The notes: a model not told the origin generated them from the letters alone. A stretch of 64,000 bases of DNA from an uncultured bacterium (GCA_947063875.1 CAMSTY010000007.1:20585-84584); one strand, 5' to 3'. Positions 37,810 through 46,040 are shown, counted from the stretch's first letter. Translations and numbers: made by a program.

Positions 37810-38610
37810 ATGGCGATGGAGATTAGAGGGAGTATTCCCGATTATGTAAGCAGGAAGCAGGATTATAGTAGTTATGCCGCACAGGGCATGACGGGTAACT
37901 TTGCTGCAGGCAGCACGAAAAAGAAGGATACAGAAACAACGCAGGGCAGTAAATCAAAGGGTACGGCAGCGTATGCGAATGAACTGGCGAAACTTGTTCC
38001 AAGTGTGAAATTCCGTGTAGGGAGTGCCTGCGTATCTGACAAAAGCGGCAAGTCACTGACCGTTAATCCCAGGCTTTTGGAAAAAATGCAGAATGATCCC
38101 GAAAAAGAGAAGAATATGAGAGATATGATAAAAGGCGTTGAGTCCATGTCTCAATTGGCAAAAAGCATAGCGAAAGCCAGTGGCTGGACCATAGTGTATC
38201 AGCACAGTTATATTGACGAGAACGGAAAATATCATTGCAGAATGCAAACCAGAAACGATCTTATGCTAAAAATGAGTGATAAGCTCCGTGAAAAAAGGCG
38301 GAAAAATTCGGAAAAGCTGATTGAAAAGTCGAAAGAAAAGGCGGCGGAGAGGAAAGAAAAGTTAGAGAAGACATTGGAAGAAAAGAAAGCGGCAGCGCAA
38401 GGAACTACCGGGAAGGTATCAGAAGAATCAGCTTATGACAGGGCAGAGCAGCTTATAAATGGAAAAATAGCTGCTTCCAAAGACGGAACCATTTATCTGG
38501 ATGACGCCAATATCCGAATGATTATGGAAGCTGCACAGGAAGATGGCGCAGGAAAAACCGTTGCAAAAGACCAGGCACAGGCTGGTGCAAAGCTGGATTT
38601 GAAGTTTTAA
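37810..38610 (+). CDS. Uncharacterised protein (DUF6033-like) downstream of BlaR1
   Basis: 266 residues from ATG 37810, behind AAGGAG; the GTG 37765 of the track adds 15 residues. It has no signal peptide. The N-terminus reads MAMEIRGSIPDYVSRKQDYSSY; a central region (KFRVGSACVSDKSGKSLTV, then YQHSYIDENGKYHCRMQT) is followed by a strongly charged Lys/Glu coiled-coil stretch (about 165-215). From memory it resembles proteins annotated DUF6033 in Lachnospiraceae; function unknown. It lies 57 bases after blaR1 and is likely in the same transcript. Confidence 0.7.
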   Translation: MAMEIRGSIPDYVSRKQDYSSYAAQGMTGNFAAGSTKKKDTETTQGSKSKGTAAYANELAKLVPSVKFRVGSACVSDKSGKSLTVNPRLLEKMQNDPEKEKNMRDMIKGVESMSQLAKSIAKASGWTIVYQHSYIDENGKYHCRMQTRNDLMLKMSDKLREKRRKNSEKLIEKSKEKAAERKEKLEKTLEEKKAAAQGTTGKVSEESAYDRAEQLINGKIAASKDGTIYLDDANIRMIMEAAQEDGAGKTVAKDQAQAGAKLDLKF

Positions 38611-38940
38611 GCAGGGGCGAGGGCAGGAATAAGAGGCTGAGAGTGAAAGAGGTAACAATGCCATATACAAAGATGCCAGGAGGGGAGGGATAGCAATTGG
38701 ATCCAGGCTTTAAATGAAGAATATGAAAATTTTGAAAACGTAAAATTTATGATTACTACTGACCGGGAAATTGATAAAAAATACAACTCAAAAGATGGGT
38801 TTATGAGGGTAATATAAATGGAAGGATACTTCGAGATCAGAGGATTTTCAAACACACTCAAGGGAGGCAATCGTGAATATGTAAGAAAATCAACAGCGAA
38901 TGCCTTGATGGATACAAATATACATTGACTGAAAATGGAG
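38611..38940 (+). pseudogene. Decayed remnants, possibly of a second DUF6033-like gene
   Basis: Only broken frames are seen. One reads NWIQALNEEYENFENVKFMI, a second starts at 38819 and reads MEGYFEIRGFSNTLKGGNRE before a stop. The start EIRG is reminiscent of the intact neighbour's MEIRG, so these may be leftovers of a paralogue. No intact gene is supported. Confidence 0.35.
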
Positions 38941-38970
38941 AAGGGCTGGGCAGAATGTAAGTAGAGCCAC

Positions 38971-38999
38971 TTGCAAAACAAGCGGCTCTGGTGTATAAT
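38971..38999 (+). promoter_or_regulatory. Promoter of the antitoxin RNA
   Basis: TTGCAA (38971-38976) and TATAAT (38994-38999) with an exact 17-base spacer. There is no ORF with a ribosome-binding site between it and the terminator at 39106. Confidence 0.8.
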
Positions 39000-39005
39000 C
39001 TACTC

Positions 39006-39106
39006 AGAAAGGTTGATCGGACACGAGTTCCGGTTTGCCCTCAGTAAAATTGCTGAAAAGAAATAAGCATCCTCACTTTAGGCGGGAGGGATGCTTATTT
39101 CTTTTT
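39006..39106 (+). ncRNA. Putative type I antitoxin RNA
   Basis: A transcript of about 100 bases would run from this strong promoter to the bidirectional terminator, convergent to the toxin mRNA and overlapping its 3' end including the stop codon. It contains GCCCTC (39037-39042), complementary to the GAGGG of the toxin's ribosome-binding site. The arrangement is that of Fst/par-type type I systems, in which the two RNAs share a terminator. Existence of the RNA is inferred from the sequence. Confidence 0.65.
39056..39106. terminator. Shared bidirectional terminator of the toxin-antitoxin locus
   Basis: A perfect 17-bp stem, AAAAGAAATAAGCATCC pairing with GGATGCTTATTTCTTTT, loop of about 15 bases, with T-runs on both strands. 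It can end both convergent transcripts. Confidence 0.88.
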
Positions 39107-39175
39107 ATGATTGTCTATGTAAGACAGAGCCGCAAAAATAACAAGCAATAATGTTAAAACTTCCATTACGCTCAT
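39095..39175 (-). CDS. Small hydrophobic holin-like toxin (type I TA)
   Basis: A 26-codon gene too short for the ORF track: MSVMEVLTLLLVIFAALSYI followed by DNHKKK and a stop inside the shared terminator stem. One transmembrane helix (about 4-20) and a charged C-terminus fit the Fst/TxpA-like and putative holin-like toxins of Firmicutes. The ribosome-binding site AGAGGGTGAT is well placed. The same leader contains CCCTCT 11 bases upstream, which can pair with AGAGGG and hide it, a known feature of such toxins. Two broken copies (33048, 34792) lie in the same island. Confidence 0.8.
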   Translation of the reverse strand: MSVMEVLTLLLVIFAALSYIDNHKKK

Positions 39176-39254
39176 GGGCATCACCCTCTTTCGTAAGACC
39201 AGAGGGCATCCATCAGAAAACCGCATCCTGCTTCTTTTTCAATTATACTATCTT

Positions 39255-39283
39255 ATTATAGTACGAACAGACAGGCTGCTCAA
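39255..39283 (-). promoter_or_regulatory. Promoter of the toxin gene
   Basis: On the minus strand TTGAGC (39278-39283) and TATAAT (39255-39260) with a 17-base spacer. It gives a leader of about 70 bases before ATG 39175. Confidence 0.8.
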
Positions 39284-39375
39284 TCAGAAAAAGATTAACG
39301 CACTAAATTATGTAGATTGTGTGAAATCGTGAGGAACAGGTAGAAATAATAGAAAATACATGCTATAAAAGAATA

Positions 39376-39420
39376 GAAGCAATTGTAGGCATGGGTGACA
39401 AGTTTGAGGTGATTGGATAA
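39376..39420 (+). pseudogene. Orphan 3' end of a response-regulator gene
   Basis: The frame reads IEAIVGMGDKFEVIG and stop, matching IKTIWGMGYKFEVNG, the C-terminus of the intact regulator at 33009 (10 of 15 identical). The stop TAA is one base before the kinase ATG, the spacing expected of an original regulator-kinase operon. The rest of this gene is missing. Confidence 0.75.
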
Positions 39421-39421
39421 A

Positions 39422-41149
39422 ATGAAGGGTTTTTTCAGGCATTCGATCCGCCATCGGATTATGATGATCTTTATCGGATTGACGTCAGCAGTGTTGCTTT
39501 CGGTTCTGGCGATCAATAATTGGTGGCTGGAGAAATACTATATAGAAGAGAAAAGAAAGGAGATGGAGGAGGCATACAGTGAGATTGACGCTGCCGTGAG
39601 AGAGAAGACGGAGGACGGCGAGAGCATTGGAGACGTGATAGCCCGCGAACTGCAGAACGAATGGGAGACATGGTCCCAGTCCGCAGAGAAAAGTTCCGAG
39701 GGAGGTGCGTGGGAGGAGGATTCCGAGAACAGAGAGGCCAGAAGGGGCAGGCCAAGAGCGGATGGAGACGTATCGGAGGAGCGGGAGAGGGCCGATGTCT
39801 CCGGAACTTTTGACGACTCAGGGGAATATACGCTTTTGGGGATGATCCGCGGATACGGGGATAAGAATAATATCAATATGGTGCTGATCGACAGCAATAC
39901 GGGCGCCACGGTCCTGGGAGCCGGGCGGGACAGCGATTACCTGGTGCAGAAGGTACAGCGATATGTATTGGGCATGGGCGCCAGACACGCTACGGTTCTG
40001 AAGAAGCATGAGAATTATGTGGTGGAAACGAACTACGATTCCCGTTCCCGTTCCAGCTATATGGAAAGCTGGGGGTTTTTGTCAGACAACAGGATCTTGT
40101 TTATTATGTCTATGCCTTTGGAGAGTATCCGGGAGAGCGTGGACCTGACGAATCGGTTTACTACCTATGTAGGCCTTGCAGCGCTGGTATCCGGCAGTAT
40201 TTTAATGTTTTTTGTCACGAACCAGCTGACAAAGCCGTTGATGCGTCTGGCCTCCTTATCAGAACGGATGTCGGAGCTTGATTTTGAGGTGAAATATGAA
40301 GGGGATTCCCAGGATGAGATCGGAGTTTTAGGGCGCAGCATGAACACGTTGTCAGATAAGCTGAAGGAGACGATCGGCGCTTTAAAGGAGGCAAATCTTC
40401 AGCTTCAGCATGATATCGAAGAGAAGACCCAGATCGACGAGATGCGGCAGGAATTTATTGCCAATGTATCTCACGAACTGAAAACGCCGATTGCCCTGAT
40501 CCAGGGTTATGCCGAAGGACTTGGCGAGGGGATGTGTGAAGATAAGGAAAGCCGGGATTACTATTGCGAGGTAATCATGGATGAAGCCGGAAAGATGAAC
40601 AAGATGGTAAAACAGCTTCTCACCTTAAGCGCTTTGGAGTTTGGCAGCGATACGCCGGTGATAGAGCGGTTTGATATTCATGAACTGATTCGGGACATCC
40701 TGAATTCCGCCAGGATTTTTATGGAACAGAAGGAGGCAAGGGTGATTCTGGAGGCGGACGGCCCCTTGTATGTGATGGCGGATGAGTTTAAGATTGAAGA
40801 GGTGGTGACGAACTATCTTAACAATGCCCTGAATCATCTGAGCGGTGAAAGAGTTATCCGTATCCGTACAGAACGTGCGCAGGAACGCGTAAAAGTAATG
40901 GTCTACAATACGGGCGAACCGATTCCCGAGGAGGACATCCCTAATTTATGGACGAAATTTTATAAAGTGGACAAGGCAAGGACCCGGGCCTATGGGGGGA
41001 GCGGCATCGGGCTATCCATTGTCAAGGCAGTCATGGATGCCCACCATCAAAACTGCGGTGTGAAAAATACGGAAGACGGAGTGGAGTTCTGGTTTACGCT
41101 GGACAGGGAGGAGCCAAAGGATGAACTAATGGAAGAAAAAAGGGATTGA
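39422..41149 (+). CDS. Membrane sensor histidine kinase
   Basis: A 575-residue kinase, starting at ATG 39422. It has an N-terminal helix (about 12-32), an extracytoplasmic sensor domain of about 200 residues with a long, very acidic/charged stretch (EERERADVSG region), a second helix near 245-265, HAMP, then HisKA with the phospho-accepting histidine in NVSHELKTPIALIQGYAEG. The ATPase domain has NNALNHLSGE, the WTKFYKVDKART segment and GGSGIGLSIVKAVM. It lacks an adjacent regulator; the gene for the probable partner ends 6.4 kb upstream at 33009, beyond the inserted island. Confidence 0.92.
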   Translation: MKGFFRHSIRHRIMMIFIGLTSAVLLSVLAINNWWLEKYYIEEKRKEMEEAYSEIDAAVREKTEDGESIGDVIARELQNEWETWSQSAEKSSEGGAWEEDSENREARRGRPRADGDVSEERERADVSGTFDDSGEYTLLGMIRGYGDKNNINMVLIDSNTGATVLGAGRDSDYLVQKVQRYVLGMGARHATVLKKHENYVVETNYDSRSRSSYMESWGFLSDNRILFIMSMPLESIRESVDLTNRFTTYVGLAALVSGSILMFFVTNQLTKPLMRLASLSERMSELDFEVKYEGDSQDEIGVLGRSMNTLSDKLKETIGALKEANLQLQHDIEEKTQIDEMRQEFIANVSHELKTPIALIQGYAEGLGEGMCEDKESRDYYCEVIMDEAGKMNKMVKQLLTLSALEFGSDTPVIERFDIHELIRDILNSARIFMEQKEARVILEADGPLYVMADEFKIEEVVTNYLNNALNHLSGERVIRIRTERAQERVKVMVYNTGEPIPEEDIPNLWTKFYKVDKARTRAYGGSGIGLSIVKAVMDAHHQNCGVKNTEDGVEFWFTLDREEPKDELMEEKRD

Positions 41150-41248
41150 AGCAGTTTCCGATTTCTGACCAGAAGCCAGGGCCCGTAAGAATGTCAGAAA
41201 AAAGAAGATCCGGATGGTAAAATTATGGTAAAATTCTCAATTCAGATA

Positions 41249-41302
41249 TTGACTTTTAATTCACAAAGTGAGATAATAAAAACAAATTTCGATTCACGAA
41301 GT
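41249..41302 (+). promoter_or_regulatory. pckA promoter with direct repeats
   Basis: TTGACT (41249-41254) and GATAAT (41272-41277), spacer 17. The sequence ATTCAC-A/G-AAGT occurs at 41259-41269 and 41292-41302, 33 bases apart, one copy inside the spacer and one downstream of the start site, a plausible double operator. Confidence 0.65.
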
Positions 41303-41323
41303 TTAGATTAAGGAGGAAGTGTA

Positions 41324-43021
41324 ATGGCAACAAAAGCGTATTACCCAATCAGTGAGATTGGTAAAGGAAAAACTGGTTTTTCCAAGACAAGATCCATCAT
41401 CGAAGCTGCTTTTTACGGCAATAACGTAGTTAAGGTAAACACCCTGAAGGAGGCTTATGAACTGGCCAAGAATTCTCCGGGGACCATCGTGACCGATATG
41501 CCGGTTTACAGGGGTGAGGAGTTCGGTCTGGAGAAGGACGCTAAGGTGCTTCTGTTTAATGATGGCGCTATTACCGGACGTTATGCGACTGCCCGCCGTA
41601 TTGCAGGAGAACCCGGAGTGGACTGCAATGCTCTGGATATTGTTGCCATGGACGCTATCTATGAGTCCCGCTGGAAAACCATGTACCATGCAGAGGTGTT
41701 CGTAGGCCTGGACCCGGAGTTTATGGTGAAGGCTCACCTGCTGCTGCCGGAAGGCGAAGAGAACATCATGTACAACTGGATGCTGAACTTCCAGTATATG
41801 TCGGATGAATATGTGAAGATGTACAAGAATTCCAAGCCGGTAGGCGACGGCAAGGAAGCAGACATTTATATTTTCTCAGACCCGCAGTGGACCGGTTCTG
41901 ACCGTCCCAACGTATCCTTAGACTGCCTGTCAGACCCGCAGAAGAAGACTCTGTGCTACTTTAACACGGAGACCAACTGCGCCTGCATTCTGGGTATGAG
42001 ATATTTTGGCGAGCATAAGAAAGGCACCCTGACTATGGCATGGGCGATTGCCAACCGTAACGGTTACGCTTCCTGCCACGGCGGACAGAAGGAGTATCTG
42101 CTGGCTGACGGCAAGAAGTATGTGGCTTCTGTATATGGCCTGTCAGGTTCCGGCAAGTCCACCCTGACTCATGCAAAGCATGGCGGCAAGTATGAGATCA
42201 AGGTTCTTCACGACGATGCCTTTGTTATCAATACCGATACCTGTTCATCCATCGCCCTGGAACCCACCTATTTTGATAAGACTGCCGACTATCCCACCGG
42301 CTGTGATGACAATAAGTACCTGCTGACCGCTCAGAACTGCTCCGCTACCCTGGATGACGAGGGCAAGCTGCAGCTGGTAACAGAGGATATCCGGAATGGC
42401 AACGGACGTGCCATCAAGTCAAAACTGTGGTCTCCGAACCGGGTGGACAAGATTGATGCTCCGGTGAACGCTATCTTCTGGATTATGAAAGATCCTACCA
42501 TCCCGCCGGTAGTAAAGCTGAAAGGCGCTTCTCTGGCTTCCGTTATGGGTGCAACCCTGGCTACCAAGCGTTCTTCTGCAGAGCGTCTGGCTCCTGGCGT
42601 AGACCCCAACAAGCTGGTAGTGGTTCCCTATGCGAACCCGTTCCGCACCTATCCGCTGGCCAACGACTATGAGAAGTTCAAAAAGCTGGTTGAGGAGAAG
42701 AACGTAGACTGTTACATCGTCAATACTGGCGATTTCATGGGCAAGAAGGTAAAACCGGCCGACACTCTGGGCATTCTGGAGGCGATCGTAGAGGGCAAGG
42801 CTGAGTTCCACAAATGGGGGCCTTTCTCTGATATCGAGATCATGGATTGGGAAGGCTTTGTGCCGGATATGAATGATGCGGAGTATGTAGGCCAGCTGAA
42901 GGCCCGCATGAATGACCGTGTCAATGAGATCAAGCAGTTTGCAGTAGCCAAAGAAGGCTATGACAAGCTGCCGGATGACGCCCTGGCTGCAATCGAGAAG
43001 GTTGTAGAAGAACTGGGTTGA
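41324..43021 (+). CDS. pckA: Phosphoenolpyruvate carboxykinase (ATP)
   Basis: Interconverts oxaloacetate + ATP with PEP + CO2 + ADP; in fermenters it often works towards oxaloacetate. The 565-residue protein contains the P-loop GLSGSGKSTLTH, the metal-binding HDDAFVI, and the active-site YFGEHKKGTLTMA segment. AGGAGGAAGT precedes the ATG. Codon use is more uniform than in the neighbours (many CTG, AAG, GGC), fitting high expression. A terminator follows. Confidence 0.95.
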   Translation: MATKAYYPISEIGKGKTGFSKTRSIIEAAFYGNNVVKVNTLKEAYELAKNSPGTIVTDMPVYRGEEFGLEKDAKVLLFNDGAITGRYATARRIAGEPGVDCNALDIVAMDAIYESRWKTMYHAEVFVGLDPEFMVKAHLLLPEGEENIMYNWMLNFQYMSDEYVKMYKNSKPVGDGKEADIYIFSDPQWTGSDRPNVSLDCLSDPQKKTLCYFNTETNCACILGMRYFGEHKKGTLTMAWAIANRNGYASCHGGQKEYLLADGKKYVASVYGLSGSGKSTLTHAKHGGKYEIKVLHDDAFVINTDTCSSIALEPTYFDKTADYPTGCDDNKYLLTAQNCSATLDDEGKLQLVTEDIRNGNGRAIKSKLWSPNRVDKIDAPVNAIFWIMKDPTIPPVVKLKGASLASVMGATLATKRSSAERLAPGVDPNKLVVVPYANPFRTYPLANDYEKFKKLVEEKNVDCYIVNTGDFMGKKVKPADTLGILEAIVEGKAEFHKWGPFSDIEIMDWEGFVPDMNDAEYVGQLKARMNDRVNEIKQFAVAKEGYDKLPDDALAAIEKVVEELG

Positions 43022-43075
43022 CAGAGATAGAGAGAACTGTTGTGAGGATTTCAGACAACAGGTGATGAGGGCAAC

Positions 43076-43112
43076 AAGCCGGGAACGCAGAAGTTTCCGG
43101 CTTCCTCTTTTA
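43076..43112 (+). terminator. Terminator after pckA
   Basis: AAGCCGGGAA pairs with TTTCCGGCTT around an 8-base loop, followed by CCTCTTTT. The T-run is short. It overlaps the region just before the HAD gene. Confidence 0.65.
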
Positions 43113-43127
43113 TGGACAGGAGAACCA

Positions 43128-43808
43128 ATGAGGAAGAAATATGTGTTGTTTGATCTGGATGGGACCTTGACAGATTCCCGGGAAGGCATTGTCAATTCCA
43201 TTGGATATATGCTTGACCATTACAAAATTGCCATAGACCGCGACCAGCTGCAGCCGTGGCTTGGGCCGCCGCTGAAGGAAAGCCTGATGAAATACTGCGG
43301 ATTTACGGAGGAGAGGGCGCTGGAAGGCGTCGGCGTATATCGGGAATATTTTGACCGGCAGGGGATATTTGAAAATCGGGTATTTCCGGGGATCGAGGAC
43401 ATGCTGAAATGCCTGAAGGAGCAGGGATATGTGCTTTTAGTGGCTACTTCCAAACCGGAGGTCGCGGCTGTGCGGGTGCTTGAACACTTTGGGTTGGCAG
43501 AATATTTTACCTATATCGGAGGCGCTACTCTGGATGACAGCCGGGTGAGAAAGGGCGACGTCATCCGCTATGTGTTAGAGACCTGTAAAGTGAGAGAAAA
43601 GGAGCAGGCTGTGATGGTGGGAGACCGGGAGCAGGATGTATACGGAGCAAGGGAGAACGGACTGGAGATAATCGGCGTACTTTACGGATACGGTTCCCGC
43701 GAAGAACTGACAGACGCGGGAGCGGATATGCTTGCCGAAACTCCGAGGGAACTGGTGCAGATTTTCAAAACGGATGGAGAATTTGCACAAAATTATGTGG
43801 GTGCATAG
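43128..43808 (+). CDS. HAD-family phosphatase (phosphoglycolate phosphatase-like)
   Basis: 226 residues from ATG 43128, behind GGACAGGAGAA. It begins with the HAD nucleophile motif FDLDGTLTDS, has a four-helix cap, motif II (LLVATSKPE) and the C-terminal GDREQDVYGARENG aspartates. It resembles Gph/PpaX-type phosphatases or 5'-nucleotidase-like enzymes; the substrate cannot be fixed. It lies behind the pckA terminator and may be read through at low level or have its own promoter. Confidence 0.87.
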   Translation: MRKKYVLFDLDGTLTDSREGIVNSIGYMLDHYKIAIDRDQLQPWLGPPLKESLMKYCGFTEERALEGVGVYREYFDRQGIFENRVFPGIEDMLKCLKEQGYVLLVATSKPEVAAVRVLEHFGLAEYFTYIGGATLDDSRVRKGDVIRYVLETCKVREKEQAVMVGDREQDVYGARENGLEIIGVLYGYGSREELTDAGADMLAETPRELVQIFKTDGEFAQNYVGA

Positions 43809-43933
43809 AGGGCATTATTTACGAAAATAGAAAATCAGAAAAAAATCGTTAGAAATGGCAGGGGCTTTTCTGATAAAATGGAATGGGAACTTTGATGTCA
43901 GATTCATGTTTTGCAGGAAAGGAAAGGTGCCGG

Positions 43934-44449
43934 ATGTTTGAAAAAGGAGAATATATTGTATATGGAACTTCGGGTGTATGCCAGGTAGAGGATATTACTA
44001 CCATGGACATGAAAGGGGTCCCCAGAGACCGTCTGTTCTATGTCCTGAATCCTTCCAGCCAGAAAGGCGGAAAGATTTTTACACCTGTAGATAATGGGAA
44101 GACTTATATGCGCCCGGTGTTGACCCAGGAGGAGGCATCAAAACTGATCGATGAGATTCCAAAGATCGAAGAACTTTGGATCGCCAATGAAAAGCTGCGG
44201 GAAAATCAATATAAGGAATGTATGAAATCCTGTGATTGCAAAGAGTGGATCAAGATTATAAAGACATTGTATTTGAGGAAGAGGACAAGGAGCGCACAGG
44301 GGAAGAAGATTACTTCTACCGATGAAAAATATCTGCGGATGGCCGAAGACTATCTCTATTCCGAACTGGAGATCCCGCTTGGGATTCCGAAAGAGAAGAT
44401 GGAAGAATATATCGGAGAACAGGTAAGGAAATTGGAAGTAAAAGAATAA
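43934..44449 (+). CDS. CarD/CdnL-family RNA polymerase-binding regulator
   Basis: 171 residues from ATG 43934, behind GGAAAGGTG. The N-terminal Tudor-like RNAP-interacting domain (FEKGEYIVYGTSGVCQVEDI) and a helical C-terminal DNA-binding domain are typical. CarD-like proteins stabilise open promoter complexes and affect rRNA transcription. It is a single-gene unit with its own terminator. Confidence 0.92.
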   Translation: MFEKGEYIVYGTSGVCQVEDITTMDMKGVPRDRLFYVLNPSSQKGGKIFTPVDNGKTYMRPVLTQEEASKLIDEIPKIEELWIANEKLRENQYKECMKSCDCKEWIKIIKTLYLRKRTRSAQGKKITSTDEKYLRMAEDYLYSELEIPLGIPKEKMEEYIGEQVRKLEVKE

Positions 44450-44457
44450 ATCAGGAG

Positions 44458-44499
44458 ATCCTGGCTGCTTTTATGGAAAATGGGCAGCCAGGATTTTTG
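44458..44499 (+). terminator. Terminator after the CarD gene
   Basis: A perfect 11-bp stem, ATCCTGGCTGC with GCAGCCAGGAT, then TTTTT. It lies between the convergent CarD and pyrI genes. Confidence 0.92.
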
Positions 44500-44505
44500 A
44501 TAAGG

Positions 44506-44931
44506 TTATTTTCCGTATTTCTCTTCGCAATACATACACCGGTAGGTTTCGGTCCGTTCGTCAGCCAGATAGAATACATGGGGAAGTTCCTGCTCAATGG
44601 AGGTGATGCAGCGGGGATTTTTGCATTTTATTACGTTAGTGATCTTTTTGGGCAGTTTTAAGGTTTTCTTTTCCACAATCTTATTGTCCTGGATAATGTT
44701 GACAGTGATGTTGTGGTCGATATATCCCAGCATCTGCAAATCCAGCTTGTCCAGTCCGCCTTCGATTTTGATGATATCCTTGCGCCCCATTTTGCTGCTG
44801 CGGGCGTTTTTGATGATAGCTACCTGACATTCCAGTTTGTCCAATCCCAGATGATAATAGATATCCAGGCTCTTGCCGGCTTCAATGTGGTCCAGTACGA
44901 TTCCTTCGTTCAATCCGCTGATATTCAACAT
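44506..44931 (-). CDS. pyrI: Aspartate carbamoyltransferase regulatory subunit
   Basis: Regulatory chain that binds nucleotides and holds the catalytic trimers together. It has 141 residues, with an N-terminal allosteric domain and a C-terminal zinc domain with four cysteines (CKNPRC and CMYC). Its start overlaps the pyrB stop by 7 bases. The pyrBI pair is common in Clostridia, where the catalytic subunit is allosterically regulated. Confidence 0.94.
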   Translation of the reverse strand: MLNISGLNEGIVLDHIEAGKSLDIYYHLGLDKLECQVAIIKNARSSKMGRKDIIKIEGGLDKLDLQMLGYIDHNITVNIIQDNKIVEKKTLKLPKKITNVIKCKNPRCITSIEQELPHVFYLADERTETYRCMYCEEKYGK

Positions 44932-45848
44932 GGTTTTTCCACCTCCAGTAATGTCATGATCAGTGCCATCCGCACATATACGCCATATTGTACCTGTTTA
45001 AAGTAGGCGGCTCTGGGATCGGAGTCCACCTCAGTGGAGATCTCATTCACCCGGGGAAGCGGATGCAGTACGTACATATTTTCCCTGGCAAGTTTCATTT
45101 TCTTTTTATCCAGGATATAGCAGTCTTTCAGACGGATATAATCCTCTTCGTTGAAGAAACGTTCTTTCTGTACGCGGGTCATGTATAAAATATCCAGTTC
45201 CGGCATCGCTTCATCCAGATTGTTGACTTCCTTGAATTCAACCTTGTTGGCCTTTAACACATCTTCCCGGATATAGCTGGGAATCCGCAACTCATCGGGG
45301 GCAATCAGTACGAAACGGATATCCGGGTAACGGACCATGGCGTTGATGAGAGAATGGACCGTGCGTCCGAATTTCAGGTCTCCGCACAGGCCGATGGTCA
45401 TATTGTTCAGCTTTCCGTTCAGAGAGCGGATCGTCATCAGGTCAGTCAGAGTCTGGGTCGGGTGCTGGTGGCCGCCGTCACCGGCATTGATCACCGGAAT
45501 GGAGGAAGCCTGGGAAGCTACCAGGGCAGAACCTTCTTTGGGATGGCGCATGGCAGCGATATCCGCATAGCAGGAGATGGTCCGGATGGTATCAGAAACG
45601 CTCTCTCCCTTTGCGGCAGAACTGGAATCTGCCGAAGAAAAACCAAGTACACTGCCACCTAAGCTTAACATTGCAGATTCAAAGCTCAGCCGGGTACGGG
45701 TACTTGGTTCATAAAATAATGTGGCCAATTTTTTGCCGTCACATACATGGGCGTATTTGGGAAGATTATGCTCGATATCAGATGCAAGGGACAGCAGCCG
45801 GTCGATTTCTTCCACGGAAAAATCCAACGGGTTTAACATATGTCTCAT
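44925..45848 (-). CDS. pyrB: Aspartate carbamoyltransferase catalytic subunit
   Basis: Makes carbamoyl-aspartate in pyrimidine synthesis. The 307-residue protein has the carbamoyl-phosphate site [17 protein letters not shown], the [11 protein letters not shown] motif and HPLPRVNEI near the C-terminus. AAAGGAG precedes the ATG. The promoter is 45 bases upstream, leaving no room for a PyrR attenuator. It is divergent from the ABC export module. Confidence 0.96.
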   Translation of the reverse strand: MRHMLNPLDFSVEEIDRLLSLASDIEHNLPKYAHVCDGKKLATLFYEPSTRTRLSFESAMLSLGGSVLGFSSADSSSAAKGESVSDTIRTISCYADIAAMRHPKEGSALVASQASSIPVINAGDGGHQHPTQTLTDLMTIRSLNGKLNNMTIGLCGDLKFGRTVHSLINAMVRYPDIRFVLIAPDELRIPSYIREDVLKANKVEFKEVNNLDEAMPELDILYMTRVQKERFFNEEDYIRLKDCYILDKKKMKLARENMYVLHPLPRVNEISTEVDSDPRAAYFKQVQYGVYVRMALIMTLLEVEKPC

Positions 45849-45891
45849 AGCGAATCTCCTTTGGGTGCGCTTGTTATTATGTTCGAGGGTT

Positions 45892-45920
45892 ATTATAGCG
45901 GATTTTACCGGTAATTTCCA
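45892..45920 (-). promoter_or_regulatory. Promoter of pyrBI
   Basis: On the minus strand TGGAAA (45915-45920) and TATAAT (45892-45897) with a 17-base spacer. Confidence 0.7.
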
Positions 45921-46011
45921 GTGTTTTTTGTGGAAATGTAAAAAAAATACAGGAAATGCAAATTCATGCTGAGGGACGTGCAGCCTGTAATGAATATTTA
46001 AGAAAATAAAA

Positions 46012-46040
46012 CTTTATCTGGCAGGAAAATGGTGTATAAT
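46012..46040 (+). promoter_or_regulatory. Possible promoter of the ABC export module
   Basis: A good -10 box, TATAAT at 46035-46040, with a weak CTTTAT 17 bases upstream. If used, the ATG at 46029 in the track cannot be the start, since it lies within the promoter. Confidence 0.5.

Noticed and set aside
45849-45900. PyrR-type attenuator before pyrBI
   Set aside because: The leader is only about 45 bases, without terminator or PyrR-binding sequence.
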